From contig JACQZF010000015.1 of assembly GCA_016213945.1 (NCBI GenBank), positions 1 to 62,828 on the forward strand: a DNA stretch of 62,828 nucleotides. The letters run 5' to 3'. The notes under the pieces were generated by a model. The model was not told the DNA's origin and made no database searches. It was given only the letters and a program-made list of their open reading frames with translations. The position numbers and the translations under genes were made by a program. The stretch comes from Nitrospirota bacterium. GTDB taxonomy: Bacteria; Nitrospirota; Thermodesulfovibrionia; UBA6902. This document shows, one piece after another, positions 51,312 through 61,051 of the stretch; position 1 is the stretch's first letter, and every line of letters begins with the position of its first letter.

Positions 51312-51335
51312 GACAGGCGAGACGCCTGTCTTTTT
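51312..51335. terminator. Terminator after lpd
   Basis: GACAGGCG (51312-51319), loop AGA, CGCCTGTC (51323-51330); T-rich on both sides. Confidence 0.8.
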
Positions 51336-51362
51336 AGTTTAAGAAATACTTTAACCTCACTG

Positions 51363-52748
51363 CTACTTTTTCGGCACATGGACTGCCATATTATGAACGT
51401 CTTCCGCAGCTTCCATAATGCCTTCAGCGAGTGTCGGGTGTGCGTGAATGGTGTGTGCGATGTCTTTTACAGTAAGACCGCTTTCCATGGCAACGGCAAC
51501 TTCATGTATCAGGTCTGAGGCATGAGGGCCTATGATATGCGCGCCAAGGATCTTGTCCGTCCCTTCCTCAGCGATTATCTTGAAAAGCCCGGATATCTCT
51601 CCCATTGCGTGGGCCTTTCCAAGCGCCCTGAACTGGAACCTGCCGACTTTATATTTAATGTTCTTCTCTTTAACCTGATGCTCTCTCAGTCCGACCGAGG
51701 CTATTTCGGGGCTTGTAAAAATTGCCGCTGGAATAACATCATATCTTATTTTCGCATTGCCGCCGGTGGCGTTCTCAGCTGCAATAAGCCCCTGCTTTGA
51801 TGCAAGGTGCGCAAGCATGATACCGCCGACAACATCACCTATGGCATAAATCCCTTCAATATTTGTCTGAAGCTTTTCATCGACAATTATCTCCCCTCTC
51901 TTGCCCGTATTCACGCCGATGTCTTCAAGGCCGAGGTCCTTGCTGTTTACCGCCCTGCCGATAGAGACAAGGACCTTTTCAGCGTCAATTGTCTTGCCGT
52001 CTGAAAGCGTAGCAGTGACCCCGTCTTCTTTGACATCGACCTTCTGAACGCCTGTATTGGTTATAAGCTTTATCTTGTTCTTCTTAAGCTCTCTTTCGAG
52101 AAGAACTGAGATCTCCTCGTCCTCGGTTGAAACAGCGCGCGGCATCATCTCAACCATTGTGACTTCGGAGCCGAACTCTCTATAGATAAATGCGAATTCG
52201 CAGCCGATCACCCCGGCGCCGACAACGAGAAGGCTCTTGGGAATAACATCGAGATTTATTGCGTGATCACTGGATAATATTTTTTGCCCGTCAAAAGGGA
52301 ACACCGGGATCTGCGCGGGCCTTGAACCTGTTGCGATAATAATTTTGTCCGTATCAACTTCCGATGTGGAACCGTCCCTGAGGGTGACTTTTATTTTCTT
52401 GGGGCTTGCGATGGTCCCTCTGCCCTCAATAAGCTTGACGCCCCATGATTTGAAAAGTCCGCGGATGCCTTTGACCTGTATGTCCACGACCTTTTTCTTC
52501 CTGTCCATTATCTTCTGGATATTTGGAGAAACGGTACCGTTCAGTTCAAGCCCGAAATCCTCCGCGTTTTTGGTTTTATGGAGGACTTCGGCTGAGGCAA
52601 TTAATGTTTTAGTCGGGATGCATCCCCAGTTAAGGCAGGTGCCGCCCACTTCACTTTCTTCGATAACTGTAACTTCAGCGCCGAGCTGCGCAGCCCTGAG
52701 CGCCGCAACATAACCTCCGGGGCCTGCCCCAATAATTGTAACTTTCAT
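51363..52748 (-). CDS. lpd: Dihydrolipoyl dehydrogenase
   Basis: Lpd reoxidises dihydrolipoyl groups with NAD+. FAD motif TIIGAGPGGYVAALRAAQLG at the start, redox disulfide C38/C43 in GGTCLNWGCIPTK, the NAD-binding LLVVGAGVIGCEFAFIYREF and the C-terminal His-Glu pair HAHPTLAEGIMEA are all visible. 461 aa is normal. Its start overlaps the gcvH stop by 1 nt (TAATG), so it probably serves the glycine-cleavage system, although P and T proteins are not in the window. Confidence 0.96.
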   Translation of the reverse strand: MKVTIIGAGPGGYVAALRAAQLGAEVTVIEESEVGGTCLNWGCIPTKTLIASAEVLHKTKNAEDFGLELNGTVSPNIQKIMDRKKKVVDIQVKGIRGLFKSWGVKLIEGRGTIASPKKIKVTLRDGSTSEVDTDKIIIATGSRPAQIPVFPFDGQKILSSDHAINLDVIPKSLLVVGAGVIGCEFAFIYREFGSEVTMVEMMPRAVSTEDEEISVLLERELKKNKIKLITNTGVQKVDVKEDGVTATLSDGKTIDAEKVLVSIGRAVNSKDLGLEDIGVNTGKRGEIIVDEKLQTNIEGIYAIGDVVGGIMLAHLASKQGLIAAENATGGNAKIRYDVIPAAIFTSPEIASVGLREHQVKEKNIKYKVGRFQFRALGKAHAMGEISGLFKIIAEEGTDKILGAHIIGPHASDLIHEVAVAMESGLTVKDIAHTIHAHPTLAEGIMEAAEDVHNMAVHVPKK

Positions 52749-53140
52749 TATTTAAGTTTTACCTCTTCCTCAAGATATTTTTCATATTCGCCTGCATCCA
52801 TTAATTCATCCAGCTCTGAGTCATCCTCCATTTCAAGGACGGCTATCCAGCCCTTATGATAAGGGTCCTCATTGATTATCTCCGGAGAATCCGTCAGGTC
52901 CTCGTTAAATTCAATGACCGTTCCGCTGACAGGGCTGATTACAGATGAGGTTGCCTTGGTGGATTCAATCTGTGTCAGCTCAGTGCCAGCTTCGACCGTG
53001 GAATCAATTTCGGGCGAATCAATATAAACAATGTCCCCGAGTGACTCCTGAGCGTAGAAAGTAATGCCAACAGTCGCTTTCTTTCCTGATACTTTTACCC
53101 ATGTATGCTCTTTGTGATATTTAAGACCGTCAGGATACAT
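52748..53140 (-). CDS. gcvH: Glycine cleavage system H protein
   Basis: GcvH shuttles the aminomethyl group on a lipoyl arm. The 130-aa protein contains HTWVKVSGKKATVGITFYAQ, GDIVYIDSPEID and the lipoylation site K62 in QIESTKATSSV. It is coupled to lpd by a TAATG overlap. GGAGGGAAAAG precedes the ATG. Confidence 0.95.
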   Translation of the reverse strand: MYPDGLKYHKEHTWVKVSGKKATVGITFYAQESLGDIVYIDSPEIDSTVEAGTELTQIESTKATSSVISPVSGTVIEFNEDLTDSPEIINEDPYHKGWIAVLEMEDDSELDELMDAGEYEKYLEEEVKLK

Positions 53141-53305
53141 CTTTTCCCTCCTTGAAATAAAATATGGTTTCTAAGGTGTGTGAAATTCTAAACAATAGAA
53201 AAAATCTTTGTCAAGAAAATTTACCCGGCCCAGAAAAAAACTTTTCAGCCGTCAATTTCAAAAACAGAAGTATCCGGAATTTTCACCCGGTTTTTGACGG
53301 GTTTA

Positions 53306-53842
53306 CTATTGACTAATTAATTTATCAATCAGTCCCTTTGCGTCCTTGTCTTCCCATTCTACCATACCCATAAACTTGCGGCTGATCTTGCCCTCGCGGT
53401 CAATAAGATACGTTGTCGGCAGGCTCATGACATTATAAGGCACGGCGGCAAAGCCTTCAGTGTCTGATAGTACAATGTATGGGGCAGGATTATATTCCAT
53501 GAATTTTTTAAGGGGCTTCTCCGATCTATCGGTTGAAACAGCGATGATCACCAGATCTTTTCCCTTGTATGCCTCATAGAGGGATTTGAGGTGCGGCCTT
53601 TCCTGCCTGCAGTAAGGACACCATGTGGCCCAGAAATTCAGGAGCACAGGCTTCCCTTTAAATGAAGAAAGGGTCACGCTATTGCCAGACATATCCTTTA
53701 AAGTGAAGTCCGGGGCTTTTTCGCCTATGATTTTTTCAAGCTCAAACGGCAGGAAATTCTGAGCGTAACTATAAGGCGCAATAACAAAGGAGAGAGAGAG
53801 AGCAACGGCTATCATCAGAGCAATTAATTTTCGTTTTATCAT
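53306..53842 (-). CDS. TlpA/ResA-type thiol-disulfide oxidoreductase
   Basis: The 178-aa protein has a signal/anchor (LIALMIAVALSLSFVIAPYS), then a thioredoxin fold with FWATWCPYCRQERPHL (CPYC active site) and the cis-proline loop SLPTTYLIDREG. It is likely a periplasmic reductant for cytochrome c haem cysteines or for pilin-region proteins; several c-type cytochromes are nearby. Confidence 0.9.
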   Translation of the reverse strand: MIKRKLIALMIAVALSLSFVIAPYSYAQNFLPFELEKIIGEKAPDFTLKDMSGNSVTLSSFKGKPVLLNFWATWCPYCRQERPHLKSLYEAYKGKDLVIIAVSTDRSEKPLKKFMEYNPAPYIVLSDTEGFAAVPYNVMSLPTTYLIDREGKISRKFMGMVEWEDKDAKGLIDKLISQ

Positions 53843-53959
53843 GCTGCTTCCTTTTTCGGTTTTTCTGGATTTAAATTATCTTGTTGATATTAGCTAATAA
53901 TGAAGACGTATATCAAGGGTTTTGATATAGTAAATATTTTCCTGAAAGTCGATTTTTTT

Positions 53960-54062
53960 GTTTTTGTCATTCCCGCTTGCCGGGAATCCCTCTCTCAGCC
54001 TCATCTGATTCGCAGAAGAGGGGGGAAGATTCTGGACAAGCCAGAATAACAGAAGTTGTTAT
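53960..54062. repeat. Palindromic intergenic repeat
   Basis: GTCATTCCCGCTTGCCGGGAATC, then AGATTCTGGACAAGCCAGAATAAC; each half is a hairpin. Same family as 28572-28711. Confidence 0.75.
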
Positions 54063-54075
54063 TAAGTGTTACTTA

Positions 54076-55050
54076 TTATTTTTCTGAAGAAGTGATTTTT
54101 GCAGAAAATGGAACAAGCACTTCTCCGCCCTTACTGTCGCTTATCAATACTTTTACATCATGAGATTCTCTGTTACCCTGCGGCACTTTCCATGTGATCA
54201 GCCCGCTTGACGGGTTAATAGTCATTCCGTCAGGGCCCTCTTTAAGCTCGTAAGTCAGCGTGTCTCCGTCAGGGTCGGCTGCTTTTACCTGATACGTAAA
54301 AATATTACCGTTAACTGACGGCTTGCCTTCCGTATAAACAGGAATGATATTGTAAACAGTATTTTTCAATCTGACGGGACTGCCTGTATCTTCACCATCA
54401 AAGGGGGTGACCTCAACCATGATCCTGTCGCCGCCCTTAAGTTCAGTATAGAGAGATTTGTCTTCTCCAATAAAGTTATCGTTTAGATACCATTTATATT
54501 TATACGAAATCCTGTCTTTGTCAAAGTCTTCCGCATTTACATCAACTGTTAATGTGGAAGAAGCCATCGGTAGTGGCGGCAGAAGCTTTGAGTTAATTAT
54601 CACGGGCGGGGTGTTACTGATTGTTATCCCGTTTGAACGGAATTCCTTGTCGTCCTTAACCACCCTGGCGTAAACGATATCTCCCTTTCTGATCTCAGTA
54701 GAAGTAAACCGCACACCTTTTGAAGCTTCATCTCTTATGTCATTTACAAACCATTGAATCTCTCCCTTATTCAGAATGCCGCTGTCTGCCTTTAAGGTCA
54801 TGACAGTTTGCGCTGTGGAGTTTTCAGGCCCAATAGTTACAGCAGAAACAGAGTGGGAAGCCTGCGGCTGAGCAACACCATCTTCTGTTTTTAAACCCTC
54901 ATGTTGTTTGCTGTTAGTCGCCAGAAAAATTGTGAGGCCTATAAGCAGGACGGCAGAAACAGGAAGCATGAAAAAAGAGAGCTTCCGGCCTCTGCCTTCT
55001 GACTTCTGACCTCTGCCTTCTGACTTCTGACCTCTGACTTCTGACTTCAT
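54076..55050 (-). CDS. Membrane-anchored Ig/cadherin-like protein after pilY1
   Basis: The 324-aa protein has an N-terminal anchor (FFMLPVSAVLLIGLTIFLA) preceded by about 22 repeat-encoded residues (MKSEVRGQKSEGRGQKSEGR). The rest contains two beta-sandwich-like domains; the last has the putative-Ig motif AADPDGDTLTYELKEGPDGM. It overlaps the end of pilY1 by 4 nt, so it probably belongs to the pilus-tip operon and may work outside the inner membrane. No enzyme motif. Confidence 0.7.
   Translation of the reverse strand: MKSEVRGQKSEGRGQKSEGRGRKLSFFMLPVSAVLLIGLTIFLATNSKQHEGLKTEDGVAQPQASHSVSAVTIGPENSTAQTVMTLKADSGILNKGEIQWFVNDIRDEASKGVRFTSTEIRKGDIVYARVVKDDKEFRSNGITISNTPPVIINSKLLPPLPMASSTLTVDVNAEDFDKDRISYKYKWYLNDNFIGEDKSLYTELKGGDRIMVEVTPFDGEDTGSPVRLKNTVYNIIPVYTEGKPSVNGNIFTYQVKAADPDGDTLTYELKEGPDGMTINPSSGLITWKVPQGNRESHDVKVLISDSKGGEVLVPFSAKITSSEK
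54985..55045 (-). repeat. Heptanucleotide repeat at the 5' end of the Ig-like gene
   Basis: TGACTTC/TGACCTC/TGCCTTC units (about eight) directly behind the start codon, encoding SEVRGQKSEGRGQKSEG. Confidence 0.88.
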
Positions 55051-58000
55051 TGTATCTCTTCACTCTTCCAGCCGATCAGGCCGCTTTTTAAAGAAACAGG
55101 GGTAATGCTTTCGAGCTGTTGGATAACGCCGGTCGACTGCTGCGCGAACCCTTTTATTGAGCTCGAACCTGAACTGTCTACACTGCCGTTGCATTCACCG
55201 CCTGAGCCAGGGTTTTCCGAACCGGGCTGTGATATTATTTGCGCGCTAAGAGATGAAGGCATGCCCACTCCAAGTTTCATGACCCTGTCAATGACAGCCG
55301 GGGGCTCTGATTTCGGATTCGGATGAAGATCTTCCTGTGTGCTGAACACGTAGTTTTTATAAGCAGTGCCGGTTTTATAAAAGACAGAATATACATTGCT
55401 GTCTCCTTCGTATGAACAGGCGCTGATTCCCGGCACATAACTTGCCCATATTACAAGCCCTCCCAGTACAAGCGGTTTTGCATTCACTCTTTCTCCATTG
55501 TGCTTAAGGACCGTGCCTGTGAAATCCACAGTTTCGCTGAGATTCTTAAAATACATGGCCCATCCGTCACAAGTGTTAGATGCAGTCAGGAGATCAGACC
55601 AGGTATTCGTTGCGCCGCAGTTTCCGATGACACCCGAAACGCTGCCGTCAGTCTTTACGGTTGCGGTTGAAACATCCAGCAGGTTTGAATATGAAAGAGC
55701 ACATGTCCCGTCCCAGCAGCCGTCCTTGATCCCGTAGAAAGCCCCTGTATCTGTCTGGTTCTTGTCATCTGATCCTAAATACTGTCCCGTGCCGAAGTAC
55801 ACGTAGAGATTGGCCATGTCATCCATGGCGGCAGACGGGGCCGCGGTGATTCTCTTGACAACATCTTTAGTCCCTGCAATAGCGCTGATGTCGGCAAATG
55901 TGGACATAGACCACAGGGCCGGACTTCCCTCTGTGCCTTTGTTTGTGGTTATTCTTTTCAAACGGGTGTTCCAGTTGTTCCCCTGCTTGTAGTTCTCTCC
56001 GATATACATCACATCCACATCATTGTCCATATCGACATCAACGGAAATCGGGTCAGCCATGAACGTGCTTGTATTGCCGGTTGATATCTTCCAGTAGTTT
56101 GTGTTTTCAGTCCACGCGCTTATGACCCCGTGGGCGCCTCCTGACATCTTCAGCACAAATATATTGCCGTCCTGAAAGGCTGTCAGGTTTGAATTTACAT
56201 CATAGCCGTTTACATTCCCGTCATATGTGGGCACTGATGAGCTTGCTCCCGATCCGAAGATTGCAAACCACTCGCCTCCAACCTTTGCCACGGATGGATA
56301 AGACATACTCAATCCAAGAACAGGATTGGTAAAGGTCCACAGAAGTCTCGGATTAAGAGGGTCCGTTATGTCAAGGGCGAAATATTCAGGATACCTGTCG
56401 ATGTTGTTTCCGTCCTTGATGTGTTTGCCTCCGTAACGGAAGCCGCCAATCAGTATGGTCCCCCATCCATCGGGATGAGTATCGTCGGAATTAAATATCT
56501 TCACGTCTGTCACCTTCGGTTTCAGATCCACGTAATACACATGGGTATATGTTGGCAGAGTGTCCCATTTCAGATGAGGCAATAATCCGCGCGGTATGAA
56601 AGACCAGAGCTCGTCACCAAGGACGTATGTCCCAACTGTGCAGTTACCGTTATTATCAACAGCCCCGGTGCAGAACTTGTGTTGACCGGAATTATAAAAA
56701 CCTCCGTTAAACGCATGGAGCATCCCGTCATTGGACCCGACAAAGACCACATTTCTTCTTTTTAAGTAAGTGGATCTGAAGTTTGTATAAGTGCCATCTC
56801 CATAGAGAAGATCATAATTTTCCATCGGGCGTCCGACAACAGTTGGAGTAGAATAGATGACGTCGCCAAGCTTCCAGACGTTAACCACATTATTTATGGT
56901 AATGCTTCTCTTTCTGTATCCGCTGGCATGGCCGGCATCAGTTGTACCCGTTAGATCATCGCCGCGAATCCAGTTAATGATATTGGCCGATTCAGTATCA
57001 TCTGCCGCGCGGAGATAAGGTCTTAAAGTAGTCTTACTGGTGTCTTTAAAAGTGATCGCATTAAACCCGTCTGTCGATGTATAGATGGTCCTGTTCGCAG
57101 CAGGGGTCTGCCAGAGTCTTTCGCCCCCCTTCCATATCGCCTTCAGGTCTTCAAGCGCAACTATTGCGACAGGATTATCCGGAGAGTCTTTTTCCCCGTC
57201 ACCGTCTGAGTCGGCGTATCTCTTGATCGTAGTGCCGACTTCAGAGCTGTATTCCATCTCCACGATGTAGTCTGAGGTCATATCAAGTGTTGCGTTAGCA
57301 TTAAAGTCTTCTCTTAAGTTCCCATACTTATCCACAAAAAGCGCCTGAAGATAACCAAGCCATGCCCTGGAATCGGTTTTTTCTAATTTCTCAGGATAGA
57401 AATATGCCTGATAAACCGCTCCTTCTCCTTCACCTGTGGTGGCAAGCACGCTGACGGCTGTGCCCGACGATGCGCGTCTAAGTATGTCCGTAAGCGCGTC
57501 CAGCAGAGACGACTCAAGTAATGCGCCTTCCTGCGCTTCAAAATACGTGTCGGGAACACCGTTGCCGTCTTCATCCCACTCATTCTGCAGGTCGGGTTTA
57601 TTATTCGCATTATAATCTCTGAAGCCGCCGTATTTTGCTGTCTTCTTTAAAAGGTCGCGGCCCACAGCGGAATCATCAAAGGCAAAGACAGTGTATGTGG
57701 TTATATTCTGAGTGCCGGTCCACGTAGGTCTCAGGTCAGTTATGTGTGCCCAGTATGCAACTCCTTCGAGATAATAAGTTCCGTATGAAGTATTGGCGTC
57801 TACGGCCTTCTGGCTGGCCGTGCCTTCATTAGCGGCAATCAAATCCATATACGTTCCCACATTAAAACCCATGGGGTCTGTTACTTTTGTTACCGCAGGG
57901 CTTGCCGTTGAGTTCCAGTTGCCCCCTGGAAGGTTTCTGTCCATGGTCGATTCGCCGTCAGTCAGTATAAGCACAAAATTCTTCTGGCAGTCATATTGCT

Positions 58001-58943
58001 GCGGGTCCACGCCTGCCGCGGAATAGTTGGCGTTACGATATGCGCCGGTAGTGGCCCTGAAGAAACGCGTAGCCTCATAGAATGTTTCCGCCAAGGGTGT
58101 CCATGTCGCCGGGTCGGTATTTTCAATACTCGTTATAAGATTTACGTTTGCCCCCGGGCCGCTGATGTTGTCCTGGATATAACCTCCGTCATAATTCGGG
58201 CTCCCTCCGCTCTCATACTTGCTGCCGTTGACGTTAAAATACATCAGTCCGAATCTTATCCGGTCCCGGGTTTTCTGCACTACGCCAAGCGGCTCTTCAG
58301 TATCGCTGAATTTTATCTTGATGTTAAAAGTGCTCACGCCTCCGTATGAAGCTGTGAAAGAGGAGCAGGAGCCGGTTGTAGAGGTTGAGACGGTTATGGC
58401 TCCATTGCTGTTTTTAAAACATCTCGTGCCTGAAAAAGGCGCGTAGTTGCTGGCGACTGCATACTTTTTGTAATAATCCCTGTCCGGGATGTTAACCAGC
58501 AGATAATTTGGAGAGCTTGAAATTCTCGGAATTGCCTTTCCTCCTATAAGTACCTTTCGCACAACATCCATCCTCCTCATGGTCAGCCAGTTCATGAAGT
58601 TGCCGTTCCAGACGCCTGCCGCGTCCTGGTAGAAATGGCCGCTCGCCGCTGTTGAAAAACTGTATTTCTTTGTGGGATCAAAGTAGCCGTAATAAGAAGT
58701 AGCAGGATTAAAACTCGTGTCAGGCGAACCCGTGGCCCCGCCTGTGCCTGGCGTCTTATAAGCAAACTCATTCATGGAGCCTGACTCGTCAAGCATGATC
58801 AGAACGTTAGGCGGTGTTTGTTGAGACACAAAAGGAGGATACGCGGTATAATCATTCATGTCCTGAGAGCGTGAGAACTCCGCTTTAAACAGCAATGCTA
58901 TAAACATTATTGACGCTAAAATTACTTTTGATTTTCTATTCAT
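55047..58943 (-). CDS. pilY1: PilY1-like type IV pilus tip-associated protein
   Basis: The 1298-aa exported protein starts with a signal sequence (VILASIMFIALLFKAEFSRS), then a vWA domain with MIDAS motif LIMLDESGSMN near residues 49-59, and ends in the PilY1 beta-propeller (FVGSNDGMLHAFNGGFY near 730; a calcium site in DVDMDNDVDVMYIGE). PilY1 primes pilus assembly, caps the pilus tip and mediates adhesion or surface sensing. It lies in an operon with the minor pilins upstream. Both ends look intact. Confidence 0.93.
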   Translation of the reverse strand: MNRKSKVILASIMFIALLFKAEFSRSQDMNDYTAYPPFVSQQTPPNVLIMLDESGSMNEFAYKTPGTGGATGSPDTSFNPATSYYGYFDPTKKYSFSTAASGHFYQDAAGVWNGNFMNWLTMRRMDVVRKVLIGGKAIPRISSSPNYLLVNIPDRDYYKKYAVASNYAPFSGTRCFKNSNGAITVSTSTTGSCSSFTASYGGVSTFNIKIKFSDTEEPLGVVQKTRDRIRFGLMYFNVNGSKYESGGSPNYDGGYIQDNISGPGANVNLITSIENTDPATWTPLAETFYEATRFFRATTGAYRNANYSAAGVDPQQYDCQKNFVLILTDGESTMDRNLPGGNWNSTASPAVTKVTDPMGFNVGTYMDLIAANEGTASQKAVDANTSYGTYYLEGVAYWAHITDLRPTWTGTQNITTYTVFAFDDSAVGRDLLKKTAKYGGFRDYNANNKPDLQNEWDEDGNGVPDTYFEAQEGALLESSLLDALTDILRRASSGTAVSVLATTGEGEGAVYQAYFYPEKLEKTDSRAWLGYLQALFVDKYGNLREDFNANATLDMTSDYIVEMEYSSEVGTTIKRYADSDGDGEKDSPDNPVAIVALEDLKAIWKGGERLWQTPAANRTIYTSTDGFNAITFKDTSKTTLRPYLRAADDTESANIINWIRGDDLTGTTDAGHASGYRKRSITINNVVNVWKLGDVIYSTPTVVGRPMENYDLLYGDGTYTNFRSTYLKRRNVVFVGSNDGMLHAFNGGFYNSGQHKFCTGAVDNNGNCTVGTYVLGDELWSFIPRGLLPHLKWDTLPTYTHVYYVDLKPKVTDVKIFNSDDTHPDGWGTILIGGFRYGGKHIKDGNNIDRYPEYFALDITDPLNPRLLWTFTNPVLGLSMSYPSVAKVGGEWFAIFGSGASSSVPTYDGNVNGYDVNSNLTAFQDGNIFVLKMSGGAHGVISAWTENTNYWKISTGNTSTFMADPISVDVDMDNDVDVMYIGENYKQGNNWNTRLKRITTNKGTEGSPALWSMSTFADISAIAGTKDVVKRITAAPSAAMDDMANLYVYFGTGQYLGSDDKNQTDTGAFYGIKDGCWDGTCALSYSNLLDVSTATVKTDGSVSGVIGNCGATNTWSDLLTASNTCDGWAMYFKNLSETVDFTGTVLKHNGERVNAKPLVLGGLVIWASYVPGISACSYEGDSNVYSVFYKTGTAYKNYVFSTQEDLHPNPKSEPPAVIDRVMKLGVGMPSSLSAQIISQPGSENPGSGGECNGSVDSSGSSSIKGFAQQSTGVIQQLESITPVSLKSGLIGWKSEEIQ

Positions 58944-58954
58944 AAAGTTGCCTC

Positions 58955-59311
58955 CTAATTCCTCAACCTGACTTCTTCAATAACCAGCGTCTTAACAACG
59001 CTTCTTTCAACCAGCGCGTTGACCTTTGCCGATTCAGTGGCCCTAAAAACTCTGATATCCTGAATAATTTCTCCGTCTTCGTATTTTATGATCGTCTCAC
59101 GTGTCAGACTGTATTCCCTGCCTTCTATTACTGCCGACACTTTTGTTATTTTCGTCATGGTCCCTTTGATCCATACAGTCCTTTCATCCATGACATTTTG
59201 AATATCCCGGGCTTTATTTTTCTGGAGCGGCCTTACCTGTTTGCCCCACACGTTTAAAGTGGATATCAATATCAATATCGTCACTATCAAAACTGATAAT
59301 TTCATATTCAT
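58955..59311 (-). CDS. Small exported protein in the pilin operon
   Basis: The 118-aa protein has a signal sequence (LSVLIVTILILISTLNVWG) and a beta-rich mature part (GTMTKITKVSAVIEGREYSL). No family recognised. It is set between pilX and pilY1, 22 and 11 bp from each; a pilus-assembly role is inferred from position only. Confidence 0.65.
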   Translation of the reverse strand: MNMKLSVLIVTILILISTLNVWGKQVRPLQKNKARDIQNVMDERTVWIKGTMTKITKVSAVIEGREYSLTRETIIKYEDGEIIQDIRVFRATESAKVNALVERSVVKTLVIEEVRLRN

Positions 59312-59333
59312 AATTTAACTCCTTATGGATACG

Positions 59334-60002
59334 TTATCTGCCTACGTATCTGTATATGGCCCCGACAGTTGTATTTGAAGCACACTCTGTGCTGTTTGAA
59401 TTTATCCTGTATAACGCATAAATTCCGCTGCTGCCGCTTTTGCCCACGCCCTCGTATCCGGCAGCATATTCTATTGCGGTGCCGTTTATCCATTTTGAGT
59501 ACATCTTGTCTATATCAACATTTACATTCCCTCCATCAACCTGTAAAGTTGCGTCCGGATTTGTGTCCGGCTCATCAGACGCAAAAGACGTGTTCAATAA
59601 TTCAAAAGGCAGATTCTGGTCCATGATTATTCCTGAAAAACACTTGGTGTCCCCATCCGGACCTAACGCCCTCTGGATAATCCCTGTGCTTATACCTATG
59701 CCTCCGGCAGACTTTGAGAGATTTCGCTCCCTGCATTTGATATTCCCCGACATCATGTTCTCGATTGTGCTTGTCCCTATTGCCGTCATACCAACAACTG
59801 TAAGCACAAGCAGGAGAAGGAGCACCGTGATTAGGATATAACCGTGGTCATGTTCTGAAAGTATTTCATTTATGTCATTCCGGCTCGTCCGGAATCTTTT
59901 TTGAGAAAGATTCCCGGCAAGCGGGAATGACAATCTTACATCCTTTCCCAGGATACAATGTCTTATGAATGATGTTATCTTCAACATATATCTCTCCCTC
60001 AC
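59334..60002 (-). CDS. pilX: PilX-like minor pilin with repeat-extended leader
   Basis: A PilX-type membrane helix (GYILITVLLLLLVLTVVGMTA followed by STIENMMSGN) lies at about residues 54-85, then a soluble domain of about 135 residues. The prepilin leader would thus be some 54 residues, of which RLSFPLAGNLSQKRFRTSRN is encoded by a palindromic repeat (59875-59935) that is intergenic elsewhere. The usual glutamate at position 5 of the mature pilin is not seen (YILIT). It may be a repeat-disturbed but working minor pilin. Confidence 0.75.
   Translation of the reverse strand: MRERYMLKITSFIRHCILGKDVRLSFPLAGNLSQKRFRTSRNDINEILSEHDHGYILITVLLLLLVLTVVGMTAIGTSTIENMMSGNIKCRERNLSKSAGGIGISTGIIQRALGPDGDTKCFSGIIMDQNLPFELLNTSFASDEPDTNPDATLQVDGGNVNVDIDKMYSKWINGTAIEYAAGYEGVGKSGSSGIYALYRINSNSTECASNTTVGAIYRYVGR
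59875..59935 (-). repeat. Palindromic repeat inside the pilX leader region
   Basis: GTCATTCCGGCTCGTCCGGAATC and GATTCCCGGCAAGCGGGAATGAC halves, in frame; same family as 28572-28711 and 53960-54062. Confidence 0.85.
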
Positions 60003-61051
60003 TTATTCTTCATAGTTACTATGGTCTGCAACCATCTTCGCCTGAAATTGTCGGTAGCCTGATTGTGAGCGCGGTTTTCAATCGCTGCGGGACGGATACC
60101 CTGGTAGTTCATGTCCTCCCTGTCAGACCTTGCAAGAATATTTACCCGGATGGCACGAATGGTAGATGGGTCGGTTATCACCCCGGGATTTACACCGTCG
60201 TATAAATAATCTTCGGGGCCGAATTCAGATGGTGCTCTCTGGTTATCATTCTGCCCGTCGGCATTAGCATCAACCGCATATGCAAACTGAAGGTCTTCTA
60301 TATTTTCAGCTATAACTTCATCGTCAGATGCGGCTATTCCTGTACAGGTAGTCGGGTCGCCGCCTCCGCGTATTCTTCGGAGAAGAGGCTTATTGATGTC
60401 GGTATTGTCAATGCAATACGTAGCGTCTTCAACGAGATACACAGGCCTGCCTGTATCACATAGACCGTCGCCGTCTGTGTCGACTAATGGGACCGATGTC
60501 TGGGTAATTGTAATAGGAGAAGAAACACAGATACCATTGTCATCGAGGGCGCAGTTCTGGACCTGAACAAAATTCATTCCGTCAAAACTCAGATATCTTT
60601 TATTGCTAATATTAGGGCCGTCTTGGCCGGTATAAATAATACTGATTTGCGTAGCAGTAAAGAATGACATATGGGATGGCGCCGGACAAGAGGTGCCGGG
60701 ACCCGTTCCAACAGGCCAGGCTGTTCCGATCATCCTGAATCCGCCCACAATGGTTATTGCATCAGGAGCATTATTGCCGCCTTCAACAGGAAAGATAACA
60801 GTAGTGAACCCATTTACCGGGTTTTCATTCATATCATCCGGCGTGCCAAAGCCCGCGGTCCTTAAGTCATTTATTATTATGTCATGAGCTACTTTTGATT
60901 GAGTATTTACCTCGGATACATTTTCCTGCACGACAAACGAGCGGTTCTGCGCAATGTATGTCGCTGAAGCAGCAGCCATCAGTATGAGACTGATAGTAAT
61001 GGCTATGATCAGTTCCGTGAGCGTGTATCCTTTATTATTAAGGTATGGCAT
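59999..61051 (-). CDS. pilW: PilW-like minor pilin
   Basis: The 350-aa prepilin has a short leader and cleavage/methylation motif NKGYTLTELIIAITISLILM, with the mature-position-5 glutamate. A long soluble domain follows, with several Asp-rich stretches (LVDTDGDGLCDTG; DANADGQNDNQ) that may bind calcium. Overlaps pilX by 4 nt and pilV by 14 nt. Confidence 0.88.
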   Translation of the reverse strand: MPYLNNKGYTLTELIIAITISLILMAAASATYIAQNRSFVVQENVSEVNTQSKVAHDIIINDLRTAGFGTPDDMNENPVNGFTTVIFPVEGGNNAPDAITIVGGFRMIGTAWPVGTGPGTSCPAPSHMSFFTATQISIIYTGQDGPNISNKRYLSFDGMNFVQVQNCALDDNGICVSSPITITQTSVPLVDTDGDGLCDTGRPVYLVEDATYCIDNTDINKPLLRRIRGGGDPTTCTGIAASDDEVIAENIEDLQFAYAVDANADGQNDNQRAPSEFGPEDYLYDGVNPGVITDPSTIRAIRVNILARSDREDMNYQGIRPAAIENRAHNQATDNFRRRWLQTIVTMKNK

